Counted from the stretch's first letter, positions 1-5,881 are shown. The stretch: DNA of 6,158 bases from Bdellovibrionales bacterium (GCA_026648125.1 JAPKGD010000126.1:1-6158); one strand, 5' to 3'. Program-made: numbers and translations. The notes: generated by a model from the letters alone, not told the origin.

Positions 1-2
1 CG

Positions 3-659
3 GCTGGGGCACAAGAGTGGCTGAGACAGGCCCGAATTTACAATTCTTGGAATGACTTTTTAATCAATGAGCCAGAAGGGTATCGTGTCGCGCTGACGAG
101 AAGAGTGGGAAAGCGTAGGCTTTGCCAGCCCCTTGGGGACGCCATCTCAGACATAGTTGGAATTGCGGCCGCTACAGAATCCCTATCAAAGCCGCTTGAT
201 CTCATTTTTGGGCCGGAGGCGGATGGTTTGAATGCAGACGATCTTGGATTTGCGAATCGAATTGCTTACCTTCCCATACCGGGAAAATTTGCCAGCTTAA
301 ATTTGTCGCAAGCCGTCCTTCTCGCCTTGTTTGTTGCTCACCAGGCTCTTGAAAAGTCTAACTCTAGTAGCGACATAAGTCTCCAAAAGGAATTCTTGGC
401 CACGTCAATCCGCTTTCCCGAAGCGCTTCTTAAAAGATGGTTGGTCGCAATGGGTTTTTCTCTTGAACAACGAAGAATGAGTTCCTATCTGGTGCTACGA
501 CGATTATTTATGAGAAGTTGTCCCACGGATTATGAACATTATGTTCTTGAATCGGTTTTACAGCAAAGTACGCGTAAACATGAAGAATTGAACGAAATTC
601 GTTCGCAGGAGAACTCTCAATCAGCGCTTCTTAAAGAAGTTCCCAACCAACTTGGTTAG
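3..659 (+). CDS. trmJ: SpoU/TrmH-superfamily RNA 2'-O-methyltransferase, TrmJ-like (5' end outside window)
   Basis: The reading frame is open from the left edge (codon at 3-5) to TAG at 657-659, giving 218 residues with the N-terminus missing. The GTG at 105 is internal, because family-like sequence continues upstream of it. SAM-binding knot motifs of the SPOUT superfamily are visible: IFGPEADGL (residues 68-76) and LPIPGKFASLNLSQAV (90-105). The last ~80 residues resemble the C-terminal extension of TrmJ, with VLRRLFMR followed by a glutamate-containing segment and a closing helix. TrmJ methylates the ribose of nucleotide 32 in the tRNA anticodon loop in the cytoplasm. The superfamily call is strong; the TrmJ assignment and its tRNA target are inferred from the motif plus C-terminal layout. 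The gene stands alone on this strand and its last 39 bp overlap the end of the convergent operon. Confidence 0.85.
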   Translation, partial: AGAQEWLRQARIYNSWNDFLINEPEGYRVALTRRVGKRRLCQPLGDAISDIVGIAAATESLSKPLDLIFGPEADGLNADDLGFANRIAYLPIPGKFASLNLSQAVLLALFVAHQALEKSNSSSDISLQKEFLATSIRFPEALLKRWLVAMGFSLEQRRMSSYLVLRRLFMRSCPTDYEHYVLESVLQQSTRKHEELNEIRSQENSQSALLKEVPNQLG

Positions 660-2540
660 GTCCGCATTGAATCCCTCGGTCTTTCCGGTCGTCTCGCCCA
701 ACAGCGATTTTTCTCGGCGCGCCTCAAGAAAATGGGGATCCAGAGCTATCGCCTTATCAAGTTGATTTTGAGCTCCTTGAGTGTCGCCTAAATGCTTCTT
801 CAATAGACCCGATACAAAGAGGTATTGAGCGTTTCGGCGCTCTTTGTGGGGAATCGAATCTAATATTTGGGCCGCTTCGGCGCTGTTCTCGGATGCACCT
901 GACGATTTGAGCAAGGCCCAGACATGAGCAATTTTCACGTTTTTACTACCGTAAAGACTGATGGCTTCTTTTGTTCTTTGTAAGGCCTCAGACGCCCGGC
1001 CTCGCTTGAGGTAGTTATATGCCTCTTCGGCCAAAGCCTCAGCATGAATTTGCCGCTCGGCATCTTGCTGTTTGAGATCATTCACGAAGGCCGCTCGTTT
1101 TTCTGGGTTGCTCAACACCGAATGAGCTTCACTCACAATTGAAAAAACCTGGTTTACAACTTGTCGCAATTCTTGAGCTGTAGACGGTGGCAACCGATCG
1201 GGGTGGTTTGCCTTCGCAAATTCCCTATAAATCTTTTCATAATCCTCTGGTCTCGCACCCTCTTGAACTCCAAAATACGCATAGACTTGGTAGGGATTCT
1301 TGCCCTTGAGTTCCTTTAGCATGACCTTCATTCGATCACCGTATTCAGCGAAACTTTTTACCTTTTTCACATCATCAAAAATAATCAAACGACGAATCGC
1401 CATGAGGTGAAGTGCTTTATAGAACCCTCCAGAGTCGTAGCTTCCCTTGGAAAGAAGTTCTTCCATGGTGAGGCCCGTGGGCAATAGCTCAGATAAGTGA
1501 GGCAGCGCCTTGAGCAGGTTCGACTGAAATAACGGATGCCTTTCACTGAATCCAGAAGCCACTTGAATGGGGTACTCAAGCCATTGCTCGTAGAACGACG
1601 TGAGATAGTCTTCTGTTATCACTTCCATCACAACATCATGAAGGAGCGGAGTGAGTTGCTCGAGATCCAAACCAAATTCCGGTTCTTCTTTGCTTCTCTC
1701 AGGAACAAAATTGATATTCACCAGATTATCAACAAAAAGGCGCTTTAAATCTGTAAAGATTTGTTGCGTCCGAACAGAAGGAAGTATGTGAGGGCTAACA
1801 AATTGGAGTTCAATAAGGCAGGACAATAAGTCGCCTCGGCGAACTTGCTCACGTATTGACTTCAAATCTTCTTTTGTAACGAATCCCTCTTCGAGGAGAA
1901 TCATCAGCAGAGTCGCTTCGCTCTCGGAGCTATCGACATTTGTGACCTTACCCTTTTTAAGAGTAACCCCAAATATATCACCTTCGTTAGTTGCGATATT
2001 TAGATGGCCGGATGCTGATGCATCCATAAGAACGCTCAACAGGAAGGGAAGGTCAAATCCTCTAACTTCTTCGAGCCCTTCGATGACTTTTGTTCGTTCT
2101 CGTGCAGATGAAAACGGCTTGGACACCAAAACCTGCAGGGGTACATTCTCCAATGAAAGCAGGTCAGCAAAGAGCTCCTCAAATCTCTGCTTCAATGCCT
2201 CCATATCCAATGGCTTGTTTAGGAACTGAATCGCGCGGGCCTTTTCTTGAGCCTCGGTTGCAAAGCTTTTATCTTTGAACACACCACTAATTAAAATAAT
2301 TGGAGCGCTACCAAATCGACTCCCCCGCATCTCTAATGCGAGATCCACGCCACTTTGCTTAGGAAGCATGCAATCTACTAAAGCCGCGTGAAAATCTTTT
2401 ATCTTTACGAGATTTATCGCTTCTTCGGGCTTTGCCGCAACTGTCGCCTTATAACCAAAGCGCTTGATAGCCTCGGCCATAGACTTGCGAAAATTCGCGT
2501 CGTCGTCGACAACGAGAATATTAATCTCTTCCTTCTTCAT
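621..2540 (-). CDS. Response regulator with PATAN/DUF4388-like, J-domain and TPR-like C-terminus
   Basis: This 639-residue protein joins four modules. (1) Receiver domain, residues ~5-125: acidic pair D12/D13, phospho-acceptor D56 in ALVDCMLP, switch serine S85 and K109 before P110, so all the usual phosphorylation residues are present. (2) A PATAN/DUF4388-like region, ~160-275, beginning GFDLPFLLSVLMDASASGHL, followed by a mostly helical stretch to ~405. (3) J-domain, ~413-485, with the diagnostic HPD at 446-448 on a basic helix (YREFAKANHPDR), which in DnaJ proteins stimulates Hsp70 ATPase. (4) TPR-like helical repeats, ~495-610, ending in a typical AIALDPHFLEAR. ATG at 2540 is the only reasonable start: an in-frame TAG lies two codons upstream. 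The Shine-Dalgarno is weak. It is the last gene of the operon, separated from the CheY-like gene by 92 bp. No DNA-binding domain is seen, so output is probably protein-protein. A cytoplasmic, phosphorylation-gated Hsp70 co-chaperone is inference; the domains are well supported. Confidence 0.9.
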   Translation of the reverse strand: MKKEEINILVVDDDANFRKSMAEAIKRFGYKATVAAKPEEAINLVKIKDFHAALVDCMLPKQSGVDLALEMRGSRFGSAPIILISGVFKDKSFATEAQEKARAIQFLNKPLDMEALKQRFEELFADLLSLENVPLQVLVSKPFSSARERTKVIEGLEEVRGFDLPFLLSVLMDASASGHLNIATNEGDIFGVTLKKGKVTNVDSSESEATLLMILLEEGFVTKEDLKSIREQVRRGDLLSCLIELQFVSPHILPSVRTQQIFTDLKRLFVDNLVNINFVPERSKEEPEFGLDLEQLTPLLHDVVMEVITEDYLTSFYEQWLEYPIQVASGFSERHPLFQSNLLKALPHLSELLPTGLTMEELLSKGSYDSGGFYKALHLMAIRRLIIFDDVKKVKSFAEYGDRMKVMLKELKGKNPYQVYAYFGVQEGARPEDYEKIYREFAKANHPDRLPPSTAQELRQVVNQVFSIVSEAHSVLSNPEKRAAFVNDLKQQDAERQIHAEALAEEAYNYLKRGRASEALQRTKEAISLYGSKNVKIAHVWALLKSSGASENSAEAAQILDSIPHKERRNAQYLFVSGLLKKHLGDTQGAQNQLDKAIALDPHFLEARREKSLLGETTGKTEGFNADLTKLVGNFFKKR

Positions 2541-2550
2541 AGGCTAATTA

Positions 2551-2563
2551 TCGGAATTTCCGA
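2551..2563. promoter_or_regulatory. 13-bp palindrome in the leader of the J-domain response regulator
   Basis: TCGGAATTTCCGA is a perfect 6-bp inverted repeat around one central base, sitting 11 bp upstream of the ATG at 2540. It lies in the only long gap inside the operon (2541-2632, 92 bp). It could be a small operator or RNA hairpin, but a palindrome of this size can arise by chance. No convincing -35/-10 pair for an internal promoter and no hairpin followed by a T-run were seen in this gap on the - strand. Confidence 0.25.
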
Positions 2564-2632
2564 GGATATTCTTCATTGATATAACGATTTTTAACCTAAC
2601 GCGTAGCGTCAGGGGCCACCCGCGTCTAGGAC

Positions 2633-3046
2633 TTAGGCCTTGCTTGGAAAATGTTTGGCATGGGCTTCACGCATTCGCTTGGTCAGTGTATCGACATTAA
2701 ACGGCTTCACGATGTAACCGCTCACTCCATTCACAGCTGCCTCAATCACAGCCCCTTTTTCACTCTCGGTTGTGATTAATATAAACGGCAAGGTTTTAAA
2801 CACCTCATGCGCTCTGACTTGCTTTAGAAACTCGAGACCCGACGGCCCCGGCATATTGAGATCTGATAGCACCAATTGCACAGGTGTTGGCGTCGTAGAA
2901 AAGGAAACTATCTTTGAGAACGCCTCGTTCGCTTCCTCGGCCGTTGCGATTTTCGAAAACCCCATTTTCTGGAGTGTGTCCATGATCAGGCGTCTAATAT
3001 TAAGAGAATCATCTACGACTAAGATGTGGGTGTCTTTTGCAAACAT
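2633..3046 (-). CDS. CheY-like single-domain response regulator
   Basis: A 137-residue stand-alone receiver. All core residues are present: acidic pair D12/D13, phospho-acceptor D62 in LSDLNMPGPSGLE, switch threonine T92 in ILITTE, aromatic Y111, and K114-P115 in YIVKPF. The spacing matches CheY closely (compare D57, T87, Y106, K109 of E. coli CheY). There is no output domain, so it acts by binding a partner, or as a phosphate shuttle or sink for the kinase just upstream. The start ATG lies 21 bp after the kinase stop and in the same frame as it. The best Shine-Dalgarno (AAGGA, 3065-3069) overlaps that stop and is 18 nt from the ATG, which is unusually far, suggesting translational coupling or reinitiation. 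Its name should not be read as proof of a flagellar role: no CheW, CheR, CheB or MCP gene is in the window. Confidence 0.93.
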   Translation of the reverse strand: MFAKDTHILVVDDSLNIRRLIMDTLQKMGFSKIATAEEANEAFSKIVSFSTTPTPVQLVLSDLNMPGPSGLEFLKQVRAHEVFKTLPFILITTESEKGAVIEAAVNGVSGYIVKPFNVDTLTKRMREAHAKHFPSKA

Positions 3047-3067
3047 ATGTCTGTTATTATTGCGTCC

Positions 3068-5026
3068 TTAGGCAGCTGTTGCAACAGGAGAAGAGGCTGG
3101 AGATTCTGGAAACTCGATGATCAGCTTAGTACCGATATTGGGCGAAGATTCAACCCAAACCCGTCCATTGAGGCGCTCGACTTCCGTCTTGACTGCATCC
3201 ATTCCAATGCCCCGGCCCGAAAACTCCCCGACGGCTTCTTTACTTGTAAATCCAGGAAGGAAGATCGTCTGAATGACATCTCTATCACTCAGCGACGTGT
3301 AATCTCTATCTGGAAATTTCTCTTTCAACTTAGCTCGAATCTTCACGGGGTCAATTCCTGCTCCATCGTCAGTAACTATTAGCCTTACCCAAGGCGCTCT
3401 TTCATGCCCAAAACTCTCCGCATCAACATGAATATTGCCGAACTCGGGTTTGTTGATTTGTTTGCGATGATTTGGATCTTCGATGCCGTGATCTGCCGCG
3501 TTTCGAAAAACATGCACCATAGAAGCAACTAGACCATCGATATGACCTGGAGGAACTCGAACACCATCGCAGTTAAATTCCACAGGACTTATCTTCTTAC
3601 CTTGAACCTGGGCAACGTGTTGCGCCACCTCTCCATAGTGTCGGATGTAATTTGAAAGAGGTTGTTTGAACAAATCTTCCGAAAACCGCTCACGGACAAA
3701 TAGCGGCGTCGGACTTTCATCAAGCAGTTTTGCAAATCCAAGTAACTTTGGCAGTGAAATCTCCACGTTACGAGTATCTCCAACTCGGAGAACATCCAAT
3801 AGTTCTTTGTGGGCGCTTAGAAATTCCGAATAGGCAGCATCTAATGCTTCAATACTCTGCTTTAAATCATTAAACATCTGTTTAGGATCAAAGACGTCAC
3901 CACGCTTAAACGGCTCCAAAATTTCTTGGCAAGCTCGAGACTTTTGGCGAATAGTCATTGCAGAAAATAATGCGGCCTCTCCCTCCAAAGTGTGTAACGT
4001 TCGAAATGCCGCAGAAAAGTCAAACTTATCGACCGGAAGAACCAAATCACCCTTCAGTTTCTCTATTAAATTTCGAGCGCTCGTCAAAAACTGACCAAAT
4101 TGATCTCGACCTTTAATGACCTTAAGTACCATCTGAATATACTGTTGTTCTTTTGCGAGAGCGACCTCCGCCTCGTGCTCTCTCGTGCGATCGGTTGCGA
4201 CCAAAACAAGGTTCGAGAGCTTTTCTTCATCAGATCTTATAGGGTAAAAATTGATTGTGACATACCGACCAGCTGAATGAGCATATCGATTAGGTGCCAA
4301 TTCAATTAGGCTGTCAAAAGGAAGCGCGTCACTATAAACCGCCTGAATCCACATTTTAAACTGCTCAATGTTCGCCTTATCCAAGCGAAGCACGTCCCAG
4401 ATTTTTTTTCCCGAAGGGTTGGTCTCCAAAATGTCTTCACAAGCCTTTGTAAAAATATCTGAACAACTGCCTTCCGAATCAAATACCAAGAATCCCTGCC
4501 CTAGACTGTTCATAATCGCATTAAGCATGCGATTGGCATGCCGAACTTCCGCCGTTCGAGCTTCAACCATTTTTTCTAAATTCTTCGAATAATCTTCCAG
4601 TTGAGCTTTCGCGGCTTGCAGTTCGCGAATGTACCCCTCTTTTTGCTCGAGTTCTCCCTGATATTTAACATGGAGAGTCTCCTCGAGCGTGACGTCGTGC
4701 ATGACGATCGCCCACCGAGGCTGACCCTCTTCCTGAAAAGGCTGAACCGTCACCTGAAGTTTACCGATACGCTCGGAATTTACGATTTTAAAATTAAGTT
4801 CCTGCATCGGGGCAGCTGAGTCTCTGCCCACCTCTCCCCCGGACATGGGAAAAAGGTTTGAGTCAGAGAGTTCATAGACCGCTGAAAAGACCACGCCCTT
4901 AGAGAGCCTTCGAACTGATGATCCCGCCAAGGCCGCCGCCGCCTCGTTACAATAGGTAATCTTCCGATCTGAATCGATTACTATTACGGAATCAAAAAGT
5001 GAGTCAAAGACGCTATAGTCAACCAT
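3068..5026 (-). CDS. PAS-PAS-Hpt hybrid sensor kinase with CheA-type ATPase domain
   Basis: This 652-residue histidine kinase has no transmembrane segment and no signal peptide, so it is cytoplasmic. Modules: PAS-like domain (~5-113, closing with RWAIVMHDVTLEE); coiled coil (~115-165, including YSKNLEKMVEARTAEV); second PAS-like domain (~166-283); short coiled linker; Hpt/CheA P1-like helical domain (~300-412) with candidate phospho-histidine H345 in FRTLHTLEGEA; linker; CheA-type HATPase (~480-642). The ATPase motifs are clear: N-box HVFRNAADHGIE (505-516), G1 DDGAGID (553-559), F-box-like LPGFTSKE, and G2 SGRGIGMDAVK. No CheA P3 dimerisation bundle and no CheW-like P5 domain are present; the coiled coils may take over dimerisation. 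No classical DHp H-box is seen. At H345+3 there is glutamate (E348) where Hpt domains usually carry lysine. ATG 5026 is forced by an in-frame TGA two codons upstream; the Shine-Dalgarno is weak. It lies 16 bp after the STAS gene and 21 bp before the CheY-like gene. Ligand unknown. Confidence 0.92.
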   Translation of the reverse strand: MVDYSVFDSLFDSVIVIDSDRKITYCNEAAAALAGSSVRRLSKGVVFSAVYELSDSNLFPMSGGEVGRDSAAPMQELNFKIVNSERIGKLQVTVQPFQEEGQPRWAIVMHDVTLEETLHVKYQGELEQKEGYIRELQAAKAQLEDYSKNLEKMVEARTAEVRHANRMLNAIMNSLGQGFLVFDSEGSCSDIFTKACEDILETNPSGKKIWDVLRLDKANIEQFKMWIQAVYSDALPFDSLIELAPNRYAHSAGRYVTINFYPIRSDEEKLSNLVLVATDRTREHEAEVALAKEQQYIQMVLKVIKGRDQFGQFLTSARNLIEKLKGDLVLPVDKFDFSAAFRTLHTLEGEAALFSAMTIRQKSRACQEILEPFKRGDVFDPKQMFNDLKQSIEALDAAYSEFLSAHKELLDVLRVGDTRNVEISLPKLLGFAKLLDESPTPLFVRERFSEDLFKQPLSNYIRHYGEVAQHVAQVQGKKISPVEFNCDGVRVPPGHIDGLVASMVHVFRNAADHGIEDPNHRKQINKPEFGNIHVDAESFGHERAPWVRLIVTDDGAGIDPVKIRAKLKEKFPDRDYTSLSDRDVIQTIFLPGFTSKEAVGEFSGRGIGMDAVKTEVERLNGRVWVESSPNIGTKLIIEFPESPASSPVATAA

Positions 5027-5042
5027 GCATCAAGTGCTCATA

Positions 5043-5516
5043 CTACTTTTTCAAAAACTTGAAGTATTTTGCCTCGATGACATCCATTTCCATTGGCTCC
5101 CCACCTTCATCCTTAACTTCGGGAGGCGGCTTTAATTCACCATCTTTAAATTCATTTCCACTGCGGAATAGAACCATTTTTTCAGCGCCCGAGTTTTCAT
5201 TGAAATAGGGCACATAAAAACTATCAACCTTGCCGTTCTCGGGTAAGAAACCGGCCACCATATTAATTTGGTCTACAATAATTTTAGGGCAATTTTTATA
5301 AACGATTTTTGACGACGGGGGAGCCGTCTTTAGCCACTTTATCCATTCACGAATTCCGCACGAATTGATGGAAGACACTTTATCTAAATCCAACTGAATA
5401 GTTTGTGCTCCATCAAATCCGACTGAGGCTAGAACCGCATCCTCGTCAATGCTGCCTTTGACAGTCACAACGAGACTTTCTCCATCTTTACGCTTTTCAA
5501 TTTGAAATTGCCCCAT
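5043..5516 (-). CDS. STAS-domain protein (anti-anti-sigma-like), cysteine-less variant
   Basis: 157 residues. The N-terminal ~100 residues fit a STAS fold: beta strands SLVVTVKGSID and TIQLDLDKV followed by SSINSCGIREWIKWL, where INSCGI aligns with the DSSGL/DSTGL phospho-serine loop of SpoIIAA/RsbV. S52 is the candidate phosphorylatable residue and N51 replaces the usual aspartate. The next segment (CPKIIVDQINMVAGFLPENGKVDSFYVPYF) resembles a STAS subfamily seen in signalling clusters of Bdellovibrio- and Myxococcus-like bacteria. From memory, that subfamily carries CxxC pairs after YF/YY and near the C-terminus; here the positions read NENS (106-109) and KDEGG (135-139). The C-terminal end EMDVIEAKYFKFLKK matches the remembered tail. 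Start: ATG 5516 with a six-G Shine-Dalgarno 4 nt upstream. It is the first gene of the operon. The STAS call is good; regulation of a sigma factor is not shown, and partnership with the adjacent kinase is inferred from position. Confidence 0.82.
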   Translation of the reverse strand: MGQFQIEKRKDGESLVVTVKGSIDEDAVLASVGFDGAQTIQLDLDKVSSINSCGIREWIKWLKTAPPSSKIVYKNCPKIIVDQINMVAGFLPENGKVDSFYVPYFNENSGAEKMVLFRSGNEFKDGELKPPPEVKDEGGEPMEMDVIEAKYFKFLKK

Positions 5517-5520
5517 AAAT

Positions 5521-5526
5521 CCCCCC
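5521..5526 (-). promoter_or_regulatory. G-rich ribosome binding site of the STAS gene
   Basis: On the - strand six consecutive Gs followed by ATTT precede the ATG at 5516. The position fits a Shine-Dalgarno element and supports this start. The all-G form is unusual compared with AGGAG, but the transposase gene at the other side of the intergenic region also uses a five-G run. Confidence 0.6.
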
Positions 5527-5552
5527 GTTTATCTCTCACTGGTGTCGTAAAC

Positions 5553-5620
5553 AGCTCATAGGAGCCCTTTGGCACCGATCTCACCGACTAGGCAGACTGA
5601 GCTATCCCTAGTACATCGGT
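5553..5620 (-). promoter_or_regulatory. Putative structured 5' leader of the STAS-kinase operon
   Basis: On the - strand ACCGAT (5620-5615) can pair with ATCGGT (5579-5574), enclosing ACTAGG (5612-5607) paired with CCTAGT (5592-5587) and a 14-nt loop. The loop hexamer AGCTCA (5603-5598) is perfectly complementary to TGAGCT (5558-5553), allowing an H-type pseudoknot. Two alternatives compete: ACCGA can instead pair with TCGGT (5587-5583), and GCTC (5565-5562) can form a 4-bp hairpin with GAGC (5557-5554). It ends 36 nt before the start codon. It matches no riboswitch class I could recall; c-di-GMP-I was considered because of a short CAAAGGGC stretch, but its other conserved blocks are absent. 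The pairings are read directly; that they form or regulate anything is inference. Confidence 0.35.
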
Positions 5621-5643
5621 CAATCTGATCAAAGACATAAAAA

Positions 5644-5649
5644 ATCATA
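5644..5649 (-). promoter_or_regulatory. Candidate -10 element for the signalling operon
   Basis: TATGAT on the - strand matches five of six positions of the sigma-70 -10 consensus. Initiation about 7 nt downstream (~5637) would give a leader of roughly 120 nt that includes the whole foldable region. The -35 side is poor: the best hexamer, CTGTAT at 5673-5668 with an 18-nt spacer, lies directly against the insertion-sequence repeats. If the element inserted here it may have replaced the original -35. Weak evidence. Confidence 0.25.
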
Positions 5650-5676
5650 AGAAGGAATCGCAGAATGATACAGAGT

Positions 5677-5784
5677 CGAATTGCCTCATAAGTAATGTTA
5701 CCGAAATTAAATCCCAAAACGGGTCGGTTTCGAATTGCCTCATAAGTAATGTTACCGAAATTAAATCCCAAAACGGGTCGGTTT
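5677..5784 (+). repeat. Two perfect tandem copies of a 54-bp repeat
   Basis: Units 5677-5730 and 5731-5784 are identical over all 54 bp and directly abutting. Each begins CGAATTGCCTCATAAGTAAT and ends AAAACGGGTCGGTTT. The core of the unit recurs in degenerate form closer to the transposase, so the unit belongs to the mobile element rather than to the signalling operon. Perfect identity points to a recent duplication, or a slippage or assembly event. Confidence 0.95.
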
Positions 5785-5796
5785 ATCGGTTTTGTT

Positions 5797-5820
5797 GGGA
5801 TGGGGGTGAGGGGGAAGGGG
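5797..5820 (+). other. Canonical G-quadruplex motif
   Basis: Four G-runs on the + strand, GGG (5797-5799), GGGGG (5802-5806), GGGGG (5810-5814) and GGGG (5817-5820), are separated by loops of 2, 3 and 2 nt. This fits the G3+N1-7 rule with very short loops, which favours a stable parallel quadruplex. It lies between the second exact repeat and the degenerate third copy, upstream of the transposase on its coding strand. Confidence 0.7.
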
Positions 5821-5824
5821 CCGG

Positions 5825-5854
5825 TTGCCTCAAAATTAGTGTTACCGAAAATAA
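5825..5854 (+). repeat. Degenerate third copy of the repeat core
   Basis: This 30-bp stretch matches the core of the 54-bp units (starting at 5681 and 5735) at 26 of 30 positions. The conserved blocks are TTGCCTCA and GTTACCGAAA. It begins 40 bp after the end of the second exact copy and lies 40 bp upstream of the transposase start. It is probably an inner transposase-binding site. Confidence 0.8.
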
Positions 5855-5881
5855 CGCATTGTCATATTCCTTCAGTCTTTC

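Larger units (their letters stand above)
621..5516 (-). other. Four-gene signalling operon: STAS, PAS/CheA-type kinase, CheY-like, receiver-J-domain-TPR
   Basis: All four genes point the same way with gaps of 16, 21 and 92 bp and no terminator-like hairpin plus T-run between them. Kinase, single-domain receiver and multidomain receiver form a complete phosphorelay set. The 92-bp gap before the last gene leaves room for an internal promoter, but none was recognised. Co-transcription is inferred from spacing and function. Confidence 0.75.

Noticed and set aside
2581..2632. Rho-independent terminator after the CheY-like gene
   Set aside because: Small GC-rich inverted segments exist (ACGC/GCGT), but no stable stem followed by a T-run on the - strand.
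3026..3382. Open frames of 60-118 codons opposite or out of frame with the kinase and the response regulators (for example at 1942-2229, 2772-3071, 3026-3382, 4368-4592)
   Set aside because: They lie wholly or mainly inside well-supported genes, show no domain-like sequence and have no ribosome binding sites of note.
5527..5555. Sigma-28 (FliA) type promoter ending in GAGATAA upstream of the STAS gene
   Set aside because: Only the GATAA part fits and no TAAA lies at the required distance.
5571..5609. tRNA-like D-arm string (GGGATAGCTCAGTC ... GGTGAGA) on the - strand
   Set aside because: The D-loop would be far too long, and no anticodon arm, T-arm (GGTTCGAATCC-like) or CCA follows. At most a chance match or a remnant.
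5553..5620. c-di-GMP-I (GEMM) or TPP riboswitch
   Set aside because: Only short fragments match (CAAAGGGC; CTGAG on the other strand). The conserved AAACC block, tetraloop receptor and the second TPP arm are missing.
5556..5771. 71-codon leftward open frame with an internal protein repeat (GFNFGNITYEAIR twice)
   Set aside because: The repeat is a by-product of the 54-bp tandem DNA repeat, whose length is a multiple of three. The frame crosses the IS end and the leader, has no family resemblance, and ends before the STAS gene.
5677..5784. CRISPR array
   Set aside because: Units are directly abutting with no spacers between them, only two exact copies exist, and no cas gene is present.
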